Shown in pieces: positions 8,595-18,376 of a stretch of 63,154 bases of DNA (its first letter is position 1; each line of letters begins with the position of its first letter). The position numbers and the translations under genes are program-made. This DNA comes from Alphaproteobacteria bacterium (GTDB lineage Bacteria > Pseudomonadota > Alphaproteobacteria > Rhizobiales > Aestuariivirgaceae), in the NCBI GenBank assembly GCA_024640405.1, contig JAHEFB010000025.1:1-63154 (forward strand). Direction: 5' to 3'. Under the pieces are notes generated by a model. The model was not told where the DNA came from. It was given only the letters and a program-made list of their open reading frames with translations, and searched no databases.

Positions 8595-9035
8595 ATGAAC
8601 AGATCAGCTCCCCTTCCGTCCATCGAGATATTGAAACAACAGGCCAGACGGCTGCGCGCCGAACTCAATGCCGCCGGCACGGCAATCAATCACAGCCGCT
8701 CGCTGGAATTACTGGCCCGCCAGCTTGGTTTCAAAGACTGGAACACGCTGCACGCAACTATCGGAAACCAGTCGCCTGCCTGCCCTGTCACGCCAGGGCA
8801 AAGAGTAAGCGGGTACTACCTCGGGCAACCGTTCAACGGTGAAATCCGGGCGCTGGAATCATATTCGCAAACCGACAGGTTCCGGATTGCGTTGCACTTT
8901 GACGAGCCGGTTGATGTCGTCACATTTGAAAGTTTTTCAGCCTATCGCCAGCGGGTCTCCTGCTTCATTGGCCGGGACGGCAAGACAATTGAAAAGACCT
9001 CCAATGGTGAACCGCAACTCAGGCTGCAACTCTGA
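8595..9035 (+). CDS. Glyoxalase-related (Glyoxalase_8-type) small protein
   Basis: A 146-residue protein. The N-terminal half, LPSIEILKQQARRLRAEL... SRSLELLARQLGFKDWNTLHA, is the helical domain found in a family of alphaproteobacterial proteins annotated as glyoxalase superfamily or Glyoxalase_8. The C-terminal half (residues about 70-146) is beta-rich, with GQRVSGYYLGQPFNGEIRALE. No classical metal ligands are obvious. The ATG at 8595 is preceded by ATGAGG. It stands alone, with over 200 bp free on each side. Catalytic role unknown. Confidence 0.7.
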   Translation: MNRSAPLPSIEILKQQARRLRAELNAAGTAINHSRSLELLARQLGFKDWNTLHATIGNQSPACPVTPGQRVSGYYLGQPFNGEIRALESYSQTDRFRIALHFDEPVDVVTFESFSAYRQRVSCFIGRDGKTIEKTSNGEPQLRLQL

Positions 9036-9276
9036 AACGGTTTCTGCCGGGCCCCCGAGTTGCCAACATAGATAATTCTATCTACCTTTTGCATTTGAGC
9101 CGCATAGGGCGTCTGGCCCATTCTCGTCGCAAGTCTTCAAAAGGGTAAGGATATCCAGAAGTTTCCTGCACACGGTTTTGGCGCAACACCTGGTGTGGGA
9201 CGGTGCGTGTGAATTAAGTAAGTTCAAAGTCTACGGCCCGGAAGTCGGCTGGAACGTTGAAGGTGTGGACCCACAG

Positions 9277-10146
9277 ATGACCATCGCCAATGCTGCGAGA
9301 AAACGCTTCCGTAATGTACTCAACGGTGCCACTTGCGTGCATCCTGCATCGGTCTTTGATGTCATTTCCGCAAGGATTGCAGACGATATCGGCTTCGAGG
9401 TCGGCATGTTTGCCGGTTCCGTGGCCTCTTTGACGGTATTGGGAGCGCCTGACAACATATCGTTGACGCTAAGCGAATTTGCCGCCCAAGCCAGGCGCAT
9501 CTGCCGCGGAAGCGGCATTGCTTTGATGTGTGACGCAGATCACGGATATGGCAATGCACTCAACGTAATGCGCACGGTCGAGGAGTTGGAAAATGCAGGT
9601 GTTGCCGGCCTGTCTATAGAGGACACTTCACTGCCGGCACGTTTCGGTGCACCGGATATTGCAGAGCTTGTATCTCTACAGGAGGGGCGGGGGAAAATCG
9701 AAGCAGCGCTGCAGGCGCGCCAGGACAAGGATCTGGTGATCGTTGGGCGAACCAGTGCTGCGTCAATAACCAGTGCCGCAGATGCGGCAAAGCGTTTGAG
9801 AGCCTATCAGGATGCCGGTGCGGATGCCCTGTTTGCGGTCGGCGTTCGTAGCCGCGAAGACCTGGATTTGATCGCAGCGAAGCTTGACTTGCCGCTCATT
9901 GTTGGCGGAATCGGGCAAGACATGATGGATCGTGAATATCTCGCCAGCCGCAAAGTCCGGCTCGCACTTCAGGGTCATCAGCCATTCGCTGCAGCCGTAC
10001 AGGCCGTTTATGACACGCTCAAATCTCTGCGCGACGGAACAGCCCCTTCCGAACTCGAAAGAGTAGCTTCAGCTGATCTCATGAACACGCTGAAGCGAAA
10101 CCAGGAATATCAGGACAGGCTCGAAAAATTCCTTCAGGAAAATTGA
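9277..10146 (+). CDS. Oxaloacetate decarboxylase-like enzyme (ICL/PEP mutase superfamily)
   Basis: A 289-residue homologue of the PA4872 type of oxaloacetate decarboxylase, a (beta/alpha)8 Mg-dependent lyase. Recognisable segments are HPASVFDVISARIADDIGFE, DADHGYGNALNV and SIEDTSLPARFG. The Asp pair in DADHG is expected to bind Mg. I chose the ATG at 9277, which gives the family's usual length; a TTG at 9178 would add 33 residues with no family match. It could also be another lyase of the superfamily. Confidence 0.8.
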   Translation: MTIANAARKRFRNVLNGATCVHPASVFDVISARIADDIGFEVGMFAGSVASLTVLGAPDNISLTLSEFAAQARRICRGSGIALMCDADHGYGNALNVMRTVEELENAGVAGLSIEDTSLPARFGAPDIAELVSLQEGRGKIEAALQARQDKDLVIVGRTSAASITSAADAAKRLRAYQDAGADALFAVGVRSREDLDLIAAKLDLPLIVGGIGQDMMDREYLASRKVRLALQGHQPFAAAVQAVYDTLKSLRDGTAPSELERVASADLMNTLKRNQEYQDRLEKFLQEN

Positions 10147-10251
10147 TCAACCTGAAAACACCCCTAGGATGAGCAGTTTGCCCACTCGCATAAAGCCTGC
10201 CAGGCCGCAGCCAACGGTTGTCTAAACTAGATAAGAGCTCTCCTGACGCGC

Positions 10252-11136
10252 TCACGACGGCGGCTTGCAACAGACCCGTTCGTAAGCATAGCGCTCATTC
10301 AGCTGGCCTGCATGTTCGAACACGTCGAGCGTTACTTCATAGGCTTCCTGAGTGATTTCAACATGTGGCGTCCAGCAGCCAAGTTGCTGATAGGTTTCGA
10401 TACAGCGTGCAAGTACCGGCTCGTCTATGTTCGGGAAGTACGGCTTTTCCGCCCGCGCGATCTCGGCGGCAGGTGTCTGGTTCATATAGACCCGTGTCTT
10501 GCGGTACGCACGCATGAAGGCCCTCGCCATATCGGTCTTGAGCCACGCACGCGTTGAGGCAAGGCTTGAAAATCCACAAGGCCCGATCTTGGGACCAACC
10601 TGGGCTACCACGTGGCCAACTCCGTCGGCCTCCAGCTGTTGGGGAAATGGACCCTGCTGCTGCACATACTGGCCCTGACCATCGCGATACGCCTTGTCTA
10701 TATCCGCGGCACCTCCGGGGAAAATCGGCTTTATCCTGCCCGGATCGATCCCGGCCTTGTAGCAGGCATAATCGAACATGGCGCGCGGTTGTCCTGCCTT
10801 GAACATAACCACTTCCGCCCCCTCCAGTTTGTCCCATGTGAAATCCGGATCAGGTGATCGGCCTGTCAGGAAGAAACCGTCCATCTCGTTCACCTGGGCA
10901 AAATGGACAACGCCCGGTATCCCACCGCGGTTCAGGACGGAAAAACCCTGGCTCAGGGCTGACTGGATCACATGGGCCGAACCGTCCTCCAGTGCAGCGA
11001 TGGCGGAAACTCCAGGAGGAGAGACGGACCAGTCCGCTTCCAGACCTTCTTCTTTAAGGAAGCCGCCGGACATGACTGAAATCAGGGGAGAATAGAACGC
11101 TGAAAACAACGTGAACTGAATGTTGATCTTTTCCAA
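10252..11136 (-). CDS. NMT1/THI5-like ABC transporter substrate-binding protein
   Basis: About 294 residues of periplasmic-binding-protein type II fold (FTLFSAFYSPLISVMSGGFLKEEGL, GSAHVIQSALSQGFSVLNRGG). The family binds pyrimidine precursors, taurine- or nitrate-like ligands. There is no signal peptide, so it may act in the cytoplasm like THI5-type proteins, or the start is wrong. The best start is a TTG at 11136 behind GAGGGGG. No permease or ATPase gene is adjacent, so it is an orphan. Cys and Trp occur near the C-terminus (GCWTPHVE, VCCKPPS). Confidence 0.7.
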   Translation of the reverse strand: MEKINIQFTLFSAFYSPLISVMSGGFLKEEGLEADWSVSPPGVSAIAALEDGSAHVIQSALSQGFSVLNRGGIPGVVHFAQVNEMDGFFLTGRSPDPDFTWDKLEGAEVVMFKAGQPRAMFDYACYKAGIDPGRIKPIFPGGAADIDKAYRDGQGQYVQQQGPFPQQLEADGVGHVVAQVGPKIGPCGFSSLASTRAWLKTDMARAFMRAYRKTRVYMNQTPAAEIARAEKPYFPNIDEPVLARCIETYQQLGCWTPHVEITQEAYEVTLDVFEHAGQLNERYAYERVCCKPPS

Positions 11137-11449
11137 CGCATTCCCCCTCAAATGGAAACCATGTCCTGCCAAATCGTCGCTGGTGATTTAAAGCATGGAT
11201 CGCCAACCCAGGCGAGCCATTTGTCCCGGCGTCGAAAACCGCTGCTGTTATCCTCAACTGCGGAAGTCTACTGGACGCCACAAATCGCCTTCTACCAGAG
11301 GGAAGGCATTCTTTGGCAACTCGCGTCGATGTACCTCATATCGCTGCTGCGCCAATAAGTATGAAAGTTGCGACAGAGGCCGCGTTAGCAAAGGTTGCGG
11401 GCGGAAAGCTATCGTTTGATGTGAGAATAAAACCAAAGGTCCTGAGGTG
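11137..11449. other. Divergent intergenic region
   Basis: This 313-bp region separates the leftward binding-protein gene from the rightward permease gene and must contain both promoters. No clear operator palindrome or small gene is seen. Confidence 0.4.
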
Positions 11450-12649
11450 ATGTTGCTCAACTTTGCAATTGTTCTGACTGTACTGATCACGGCGCTCCTG
11501 CTTTGGTCACCAAGAGTTCATGGATCGATCACCTGGCGAGCTATGACCACGCCGCTTGCTTCCATCATCGGAAGTGGATTTCTGGTCCTCGGCCCGATAC
11601 TGGATGCCGAGTATGGCAAGTATGCCCCTGTAGTAATGGCTTCACTGTGTCTTGGTGCCTATCTCTACGGCGCCGCCATTCGCTACAACATGACGGCAAT
11701 AGAATCCGGTGCCATTCGCCCAAACGGCTTCACCGCCAGACTGGATGTTGCATCATCATGGTCGCTTGGGTTCGCTTACATTGTTTCTGTGGCCTACTAT
11801 TTAAACCTGTTTGGAGCGTTCGGTGTCAGTCTCAGCACTTCTGGTGAACCATTTTTCGGCCAGCTGCTCACCTCGGCCATCTTCATGGTTATCCTGTTCG
11901 TGGGCTGGACGCATGGCTTCAAGTCTCTGGAACACATGGAATATGTTTCGGTTACGGCAAAGCTTGCGATCATTGCCGGACTGCTGGTTGGCCTGGCAGT
12001 CTATTTTTACGGCAGGGCAGCAGATGGCGGGTTGATCTTCAACCCGCCCGAACGGATTGGCTTGTCTGCCATAACACTGGCATTCGGTCTTGTTGTCACC
12101 GTTCAGGGGTTTGAGACGTCGCGCTATCTTGGCGCCGACTACGACAGCAAAACCCGTATCCGTTCCATGCAGTGGTCCCAGTGGGTCTCGGCCGCGATTT
12201 ACATGAGTTACATTCTGCTGATGGCGTATGTATTTGAGAGGGGTGAACTGAAACTTACCGAAACAGCAATCGTGGACATGATGTCTGTGGTCGCACCAAT
12301 TCTGCCTGTAATTCTGGTCGCTGCTGCGCTGGCAGCGCAATTCAGCGCCGCTGTCGCGGACACAAGTGGCTCGGGAGGATTGATTACGGAACTGTCGGCC
12401 AATCGTCTGACGCCGCGGATGGCGTACCTGCTTTTGACCCTCGTCGGATTAGTCCTGACGTGGTCAGCCAATGTGTTTGAAATAATCAGCTACGCGTCAC
12501 GCGCGTTCGCGATCTACTACACTCTTCAAGCCTCAATTGCCGGAATAACATCCTGGACTCAAAAACATCGCTGGCGAAGTTTTGGCTTTGCAGCGCTTAC
12601 CCTCCTTGGTGTGTCAATCGTTGTATTTGGACAAGCGGTGGGAGCTTGA
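11450..12649 (+). CDS. APC-superfamily-like inner-membrane permease
   Basis: A 399-residue polytopic protein with about 11 hydrophobic segments. The first helix is followed by ASIIGSGFLVLGPIL, which resembles the G-rich unwound helix 1 of APC transporters. Other conserved-looking parts are FGLVVTVQGFETSRYLGADY and the late VADTSGSGGLITEL. It probably imports an amino acid or amine with an ion; the substrate is unknown. GTG (11447) and ATG (11450) are adjacent; I take the ATG. Its divergent partner is an orphan binding protein, so a shared substrate is possible but unproven. Confidence 0.7.
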   Translation: MLLNFAIVLTVLITALLLWSPRVHGSITWRAMTTPLASIIGSGFLVLGPILDAEYGKYAPVVMASLCLGAYLYGAAIRYNMTAIESGAIRPNGFTARLDVASSWSLGFAYIVSVAYYLNLFGAFGVSLSTSGEPFFGQLLTSAIFMVILFVGWTHGFKSLEHMEYVSVTAKLAIIAGLLVGLAVYFYGRAADGGLIFNPPERIGLSAITLAFGLVVTVQGFETSRYLGADYDSKTRIRSMQWSQWVSAAIYMSYILLMAYVFERGELKLTETAIVDMMSVVAPILPVILVAAALAAQFSAAVADTSGSGGLITELSANRLTPRMAYLLLTLVGLVLTWSANVFEIISYASRAFAIYYTLQASIAGITSWTQKHRWRSFGFAALTLLGVSIVVFGQAVGA

Positions 12650-13229
12650 CGTATCCGTGACCTGCAGCCTGACTTCTGGTTCGGGTCATGAACCCCGTTT
12701 TTGAATCGGGTCCACGAGCGTCCGGAGTACCTGCAACTACGGACTCCTTTAGCGAAATTGTCTGGAATACCCTCAAAACCGGACTCATTCCGGTGCCCGT
12801 CAAACTGTTGGAAATCTGCCATCAACAGCCATTCACTGAGTACAGCGCCAGCGTCAGGTGTGCGAACAAACGACCTGTGAGGCGGACACAACCAGGTGAG
12901 CTGGAAGGTTGTATGGAATAAGCTTCACCTGGGTGCAAAGTACTTGAACACAGATGCGTTTGCAGGGATACGCTAGATGTGAGCTTTCAACAGGTTGTCC
13001 ATTCGGCCCTGACCGAGGAGACTGGAGTTACCAGACTTCAAATCTTCTTGGAGGAGCCGAATGAACTGATTTGAACCTATCAAACAGTTCTAATTTAGTG
13101 AATCATGCTCTAGGGGCAGCGGATTTGCGGTAATGCCAGCGCCGGGTTTCGAATGTCTTTTGTTTGATCCTTTCCTGATGCACTAGAATGGCCTGGCTGC
13201 GTCCGAAACAGGATGCCTTGACCGGAACC
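12650..13229. other. 580-bp region without a recognisable gene
   Basis: Short open frames exist but show no family resemblance or ribosome sites. The region contains no RNA gene or repeat I can identify. It may hold decayed coding sequence. Confidence 0.4.
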
Positions 13230-14255
13230 TTATTTGCCGGCCAGTTCCCTGCGGATGATCTCGGCTCCTGCGCCAAGGGCGTTCAGCTTGCCCTCTGCTA
13301 CATGACGCGGCAGCGGGGCCATGCCGCAATTGGTGCAGGCGATCAGCCGTTCCGGATCAACGAATTCCAAAGCCGCCCGCAATGTGGCAGCGACCTTTTC
13401 CGGTGTTTCCACGGTGTTCGTGGCGACATTGATTGCGCCGACCAGCACTTCCTTGTCCCTCAGCGTCTTCATCACCGACAACGGAACATGGCTGTCCGCG
13501 CACTCCAGCGACACCTGGTCAATCCGGCTGTCATTCAGTGCGGGAAAAAATTCCTCGTACTGCCGCCACTCTGCGCCCAAGGACTCTTTCCAGTCGATAT
13601 TCTGCTTGATGCCGTAACCATAGCAGATGTGCACTGCGGTTTTGCACTTCAGCCCCTCAGTCGCGCGATGCAGGCAATCCACACCCCATTCCGGCACCAG
13701 GTGCATGAAGGCGTTGAATGCCGGTTCGTCGAACTGAATCACGTCGACGCCCAGTGCTTCCAGTTCCAGCGCCTCCTGGTTCAGCAACCCGGCAAAAGCC
13801 TTAGCCATCTTTGCGCGCTCACCATAGTGTTTGTCTGCAATCGTGTCGCAGATCGTCATCGGCCCGGGCAGTGTGAATTTCAGTTCGCGTTTTGCATGCT
13901 TGCGAAGGAATTTCACGCTGTCGCCGTGCACGGATTTCTTGCGGACGACGTCACTTGTCACGGTCGGCACGGAAGCGTCGTAACGGTTATCGCGGATTCC
14001 CATGGTGGTCATCAGGTTCCAGTCGATACCTTCAATCTCCTCAAGGAAGCCATGCACGAAATGTCTGCGAAACTGTTCACCATCAGCCTGAATGTCGATT
14101 CCGGCCTCCTCCTGAATCTTTAGCCAGCAAAGCGCCGCGTCCTGCTGGCCCTCGATCAATTGATCCCCCTCAAGCCGCCACGCAGCCCACAGTTTTTCCG
14201 GTTCGGCCAGCCAGCCAGGTTTCGGCAGGCTGCCTGCAATTGTCGTTTTGATCAT
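13230..14255 (-). CDS. MetE C-terminal-like methyltransferase (cobalamin-independent)
   Basis: A 341-residue protein equivalent to the C-terminal catalytic domain of methionine synthase II. It starts TTIAGSLPKPGWLAEPEKLW and has LPGPMTICDTIAD, VIQFDEPAFNAF, VHICYGYG and CTNCGMAPLPR. The His and Cys of VHICYG and the Cys of CTNCG are expected zinc ligands. It lacks the N-terminal half of full MetE, as in many stand-alone archaeal or alphaproteobacterial homologues, which may use a different methyl donor. The ATG at 14255 has a GGAGAA site. It is divergent from the threonine synthase-like gene, which hints at linked Met/Thr branch metabolism. Confidence 0.85.
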   Translation of the reverse strand: MIKTTIAGSLPKPGWLAEPEKLWAAWRLEGDQLIEGQQDAALCWLKIQEEAGIDIQADGEQFRRHFVHGFLEEIEGIDWNLMTTMGIRDNRYDASVPTVTSDVVRKKSVHGDSVKFLRKHAKRELKFTLPGPMTICDTIADKHYGERAKMAKAFAGLLNQEALELEALGVDVIQFDEPAFNAFMHLVPEWGVDCLHRATEGLKCKTAVHICYGYGIKQNIDWKESLGAEWRQYEEFFPALNDSRIDQVSLECADSHVPLSVMKTLRDKEVLVGAINVATNTVETPEKVAATLRAALEFVDPERLIACTNCGMAPLPRHVAEGKLNALGAGAEIIRRELAGK

Positions 14256-14467
14256 CTCGTTCTCCGACTCCGGGCAAATACCAGATATGTTAGACTTAAC
14301 AGAAATACTTCTAACACAGAAATCCAACCTGAACGGATCAACGCAAGGCGGTTGCCGCACTTGCGCTTTGGGTCATTGTTCCCTTTTTCCGTGGGAACAA
14401 AAGACTTCCCGACATAGTTACAATGTGGTCACATCCGGGCTCGCGCGTATGAGGCATTGGAACAGGA

Positions 14468-15625
14468 ATGAGATCATTTGTTTCACATCTCGAGTGCAGC
14501 CTTACAGGACGACGTTATGAGCATGATCGATTGCACGGACTGTCGGATGACGCTGCGCCGCTTCTCGTAAGATATGATACTCACAGGATCCGATCAGCGC
14601 TTAACCGGAATGCGGTTGGGCAACGCCCTCATGACATGTGGATGTGGCGGGAACTTCTTCCACTGGATACGGATACCCCTGTTGTGAGCCTGGGCGAGAC
14701 AGTCACGCCGCTTGTTTCCGTACCCCGGCATCGTGCACAAAGCGCGGGAAGCGTTCATGTGAAAGACGAAGGGCGGCTTCCGACAGGCTCCTTCAAGGCG
14801 CGCGGACTTGCAATCGCAGTGAGCATGGCCCGCCGGTTTGAGGAATCTGAGCTGGTGCTGCCCACGGCAGGAAATGCAGGTGCGGCAGCCGCAGCCTACG
14901 GTGCCGCTGCCGGAATGAAGGTGCATGTCTTTGCCCCCGAGGACACACCGCAGATTACAATTCAGGAAACGAAGTTTTTTGGGGCGCATATCCGTCAGGT
15001 CGATGGATTGATCGATAAATGTGGTGAATTGGCCCGAGCCGCCGCGACGGAGAATGGCTGGCACAACCTGGCTACACTTGCAGAGCCATATCGTCTGGAA
15101 GGTAAAAAAACGATGGGGCTCGAACTGGCCATGCAACTGGGCTGGTCGTTGCCGGATCTCATCTACTATCCGACAGGTGGAGGAACCGGCTTCATCGGGA
15201 TGTGGAAAGCGTTCATTGAGCTTCGGGAACTGGGCTGGATAGGTGATCGCCTGCCACGCATGGTTTCGGTTCAAACGCACGGATGCAGTCCGATCAAAAC
15301 GGCCTTTGATTCAGGGCATCGGGATGTGCTGAAACCATTTGAACCCGTGACCACGGCAGTTCCTGGTGTACGTGTGCCAAAGCCATTGGGAGGGCGGATG
15401 ATCTTGTCTGTTCTACGCGCATCAAATGGGCATCCTTGTGCGGTTTCAGATGACGCGGTTTTTAGATGCCACGCCGATTTGGCACGGCAACACGGTATCC
15501 ACCTGTGCCTCGAAGGTGCGGCCTGCCTTGCAGCTTATCAAGACGATCTCGCAGCCGGGCTCGTTTCTGAAAATGACAAGGTGGTTATTTTCAACACGGC
15601 AACGGGGTTGAAATCGGCATTTTAA
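14468..15625 (+). CDS. Threonine synthase-like PLP enzyme
   Basis: A 385-residue fold-type II PLP enzyme. The N-terminus SHLECSLTGRRY matches the short lead domain of threonine synthases. The PLP lysine is K110 in VKDEGRLPTGSFKARG, followed by TAGNAGAAAAAYGAAAG and the phosphate-binding YPTGGGTG. It converts O-phosphohomoserine to threonine, or may belong to related ammonia-lyases. The start at ATG 14468 fits the family. Divergent from the MetE-like gene 212 bp away. Confidence 0.8.
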   Translation: MRSFVSHLECSLTGRRYEHDRLHGLSDDAAPLLVRYDTHRIRSALNRNAVGQRPHDMWMWRELLPLDTDTPVVSLGETVTPLVSVPRHRAQSAGSVHVKDEGRLPTGSFKARGLAIAVSMARRFEESELVLPTAGNAGAAAAAYGAAAGMKVHVFAPEDTPQITIQETKFFGAHIRQVDGLIDKCGELARAAATENGWHNLATLAEPYRLEGKKTMGLELAMQLGWSLPDLIYYPTGGGTGFIGMWKAFIELRELGWIGDRLPRMVSVQTHGCSPIKTAFDSGHRDVLKPFEPVTTAVPGVRVPKPLGGRMILSVLRASNGHPCAVSDDAVFRCHADLARQHGIHLCLEGAACLAAYQDDLAAGLVSENDKVVIFNTATGLKSAF

Positions 15626-16352
15626 GCAAGCCAACCCTCTGGAAATGAACACCTTGGGATAACTTTCGCGATTGACCAACCTGGTCTCCAGGCGGTTATT
15701 CGCTGCAGAATTGCCGAGCGACTTTTCATGGCACAAATTGCTCAAAATGAGAGATCGATAGGTTTCCGGTTTACATCCTGACCAAGAGAAAAGGGCGTTT
15801 TACAAGAATCAAGGGATCATCAATTGCGCAACCTTGGTGCAATCGATGGTGCAAATTTTTCGCCCAGTACAAACCGTTCGACCGATAACCACTTTTAGCG
15901 GCAAGCTGGCGTAACTATTCACATACAGAATGTCTGCAATGAGCCAATAGCACCATTTCTAGGCCAAACCTTGGTGTCGGCTGAGCGAACGAGGACGGCA
16001 TTGATCTTGCGCTAAAAAATGCCTGAATTCTGGGTAGTCTACGAGTCACGCCAGAATCGCTTGACTACATTCCGGCTGGGCCAATTCATCGGTGGAGGAT
16101 CATCGGGTCTAACCGTTCCAAACTTGGGTTGAATCTACCATGGCCTCGGATTTTGTTGCTTCCAGTGGGAAAGAAACGCTGTTCCGCTGAAGTTTGTACG
16201 AATCCGCATGACACAGCCTGGCACCGACGATATATTTGTCGGCCTCTCAAGAGGTATTCAAGCTGCCGGCGATCGCGGATGATCGGGTGTATATGTGTCC
16301 TGCGGAATTGGGGTAAAACGGATTGATTACAAGGCGGCAGCACGGAAGCGGC
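15626..16352. other. 727-bp region without a recognisable gene
   Basis: AT-richer than its neighbours, with no frame resembling a protein family on either strand and no clear terminator or RNA. It separates the threonine synthase gene from the HTTM pair and may be a remnant of an earlier insertion. Confidence 0.4.
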
Positions 16353-16892
16353 ATGTTTGCTTCGATTGTTCCCGAACGCTGGCACGGACCAGTCATGTAC
16401 GTATTGATGTCGGTGTTTGTGGCCTGGCATTCGCTCTGCCTGATTGTCGGCCCAGCGCCACAGGGAAGTATGATCGCGCAGGCGCTGCGACCGCTGGTAA
16501 ATCCCTATCTAGGTTTCATTTCCCTCAACGTCAAATGGGGATTCTTCGCACCGGTCGGGGACGCGACCGAATTCCGCTACCTCGTCATTGATAACGTCGG
16601 CAAGGCGCACACGTTTCGGCCAACATCCGGGCTCGCCTGGTATCATCCGGGCAATCTGTGGACGATCGACCGTTATAGAGCGATCGTGCAGCGTCCGGAT
16701 GTCTATGGCGACCGGCTGATCGCCGAGTACTGCCGCAAGAGAATCGCTCTCAAGCCGGTCAAAATCAAGCTGTTGCAAGTGGTGCAGGAAAAGGCCTTTC
16801 TGCCTTGGGATCATTTCGCGGGAAAGAACCCACTTGATCCCGAGTTCGCGACAACGGAAACACTGAGGACGAAGAAATGTTCCAGGCCTTGA
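16353..16892 (+). CDS. Membrane-anchored partner of HTTM protein
   Basis: About 179 residues with one strong N-terminal membrane segment (YVLMSVFVAWHSLCLIVGPAP) and a soluble remainder with FLSLNVKWGFFAPVGDATEFRY-like content. The region resembles small proteins encoded beside HTTM/vitamin K carboxylase-like genes. Its 3' end overlaps the start of the HTTM gene by 16 bases, so the two are almost certainly co-translated. The ATG at 16353 follows GGAAG. The function is unknown; a subunit or electron-transfer partner is an inference. Confidence 0.65.
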   Translation: MFASIVPERWHGPVMYVLMSVFVAWHSLCLIVGPAPQGSMIAQALRPLVNPYLGFISLNVKWGFFAPVGDATEFRYLVIDNVGKAHTFRPTSGLAWYHPGNLWTIDRYRAIVQRPDVYGDRLIAEYCRKRIALKPVKIKLLQVVQEKAFLPWDHFAGKNPLDPEFATTETLRTKKCSRP

Positions 16893-18145
16893 GGTCGTCA
16901 CTCAAGCGCGCTTGGGATGACGTCTGGTTTCAAGACCGTCCGACTACGCAACTTGAGCTGGTCCGTATTGGGCTCGGCTTCGGGATGCTGTGTCACTATG
17001 GTCTCGGCAGCGCCTATCTCTTCGAGATCTGGGGCAATCAAGGGTGGTTTCCGCCCGAATTGCTTGCAACCCTTCCTGCCGATGTCGCATTTATGAAGTC
17101 GCCGCTATTCTACATCACGCAGCCGTGGCAACTCTCCGCCGTGCACTTCATGTTTCTGTTTTGCTGTGCGGCACTCATGGTTGGATGGCGGACCAACTGG
17201 GTGAAGTGGCTCGTGCTCATCGGGCACCTCTCATATGTTCATCGAAGTCCGGAGGTAACATATGGTGTCGATGCAATATTAGCTAGTCTGCTCATGCTCC
17301 TGTGCCTGGCACCAATCGGTAAGGCGATCAGTCTCGACCGGGTCCGTGCCTTGTACAACGCGAAACAAGACAATCTCGATGCACAACTTCCGGTGTTCAC
17401 CAGCCGGTGGGCGTTTGCCTGCCGCCGATTGATGCAGCTGCAGATGGCAGTGCTGTTCTTTTTCAGTGCCGCCCACAAGCTCGGCGAGAAGGATTGGTGG
17501 CAGGGTGACGCGATCTGGCACGTGTTTACTACAAGCGAGTACTATAACGCGACCTTGCTTGATCTGTTCGCGACACACTTCTGGATCGTCAATATCGCCA
17601 CTTACGGCACCGTGCTGATCGAGATCGCGTTTCCCTTCCTGATCTGGCAACGAAGCACGCGGGCCTGGCTCCTGATTGGTGCGGTGTTCCTGCATCTCTT
17701 GTTTTTTTTCTTCCTCGGTCTGCACTATTTCTCGTGGGTGATGATAATGGGCCATGCCAGCTTCCTGCGGCAGGAGTGGCTCGACAGTCTCGGTGCGTGG
17801 TGGAAGAGACGGATGGGCATTATGGAGATGATCTACGACGGGCGCTGCACGTTCTGTGTGCGCTCGATGGCATGGTTCCTGGCATTCGACAATCTCGGCC
17901 AGATCAATACCAGAGATTTTCGCAATAGCCCTTCGCGGGTGGTCAGCGACGAGGAGATGGAAAAGGCGCTGCATATGGTGAGTGCGGACGGAACCGCACT
18001 GGCTGGCTTCGAAGCTTACCGTTATGCGGTGTTGCGGGTGCCCGGGCTGTGGTGGCAGGTACCATTTTTCTACATTCCAGGCCTGAGCCGCCTCTTTGGC
18101 ATTCCGATCTACAACTGGGTCGCCGAAAATCGCAGCAAACTGTAG
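16877..18145 (+). CDS. HTTM domain protein fused to DUF393 thiol oxidoreductase
   Basis: A 422-residue fusion. Residues about 20-300 form a polytopic membrane region of HTTM type (related to vitamin K-dependent gamma-carboxylase), with GLGFGMLCHYGLG, FMKSPLFYITQPW and HKLGEKDWWQGDA. Residues about 318-420 are a DUF393/DCC thiol-disulfide domain beginning MIYDGRCTFCVRSMAWF, with the redox pair C324-x-x-C327. It also carries GFEAYRYAVLRVPGLWW, typical of DCC proteins. It overlaps the membrane partner at 16353 by 16 bases. A coupled redox/carboxylation-like reaction in the inner membrane is plausible, but no bacterial substrate is established from sequence. Confidence 0.85.
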   Translation: MFQALRSSLKRAWDDVWFQDRPTTQLELVRIGLGFGMLCHYGLGSAYLFEIWGNQGWFPPELLATLPADVAFMKSPLFYITQPWQLSAVHFMFLFCCAALMVGWRTNWVKWLVLIGHLSYVHRSPEVTYGVDAILASLLMLLCLAPIGKAISLDRVRALYNAKQDNLDAQLPVFTSRWAFACRRLMQLQMAVLFFFSAAHKLGEKDWWQGDAIWHVFTTSEYYNATLLDLFATHFWIVNIATYGTVLIEIAFPFLIWQRSTRAWLLIGAVFLHLLFFFFLGLHYFSWVMIMGHASFLRQEWLDSLGAWWKRRMGIMEMIYDGRCTFCVRSMAWFLAFDNLGQINTRDFRNSPSRVVSDEEMEKALHMVSADGTALAGFEAYRYAVLRVPGLWWQVPFFYIPGLSRLFGIPIYNWVAENRSKL

Positions 18146-18376
18146 ATGCAAAATACGTTCGACTCGCGACTAGGAGACCTGTCCGCCACCGCCGACAAGG
18201 TCAAACGATTCGATATAACCGCACCTTGCTCTAAATCGCAGTACTTTCCGCTCTGCAATATCATATGGCCAGATGCCCACTGAACCGGCGGCAGGCCTGC
18301 TCTATTGCTAATGTGGGCGAAAACTGCCACCATTCCACAGGAGAGTTGGCGGTGATTGTAACAATGGAAAACTTAA

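Noticed and set aside
14256..14467. SAM riboswitch before the MetE-like gene
   Set aside because: I looked for SAM-II-like conserved segments and pseudoknot elements and did not find them.
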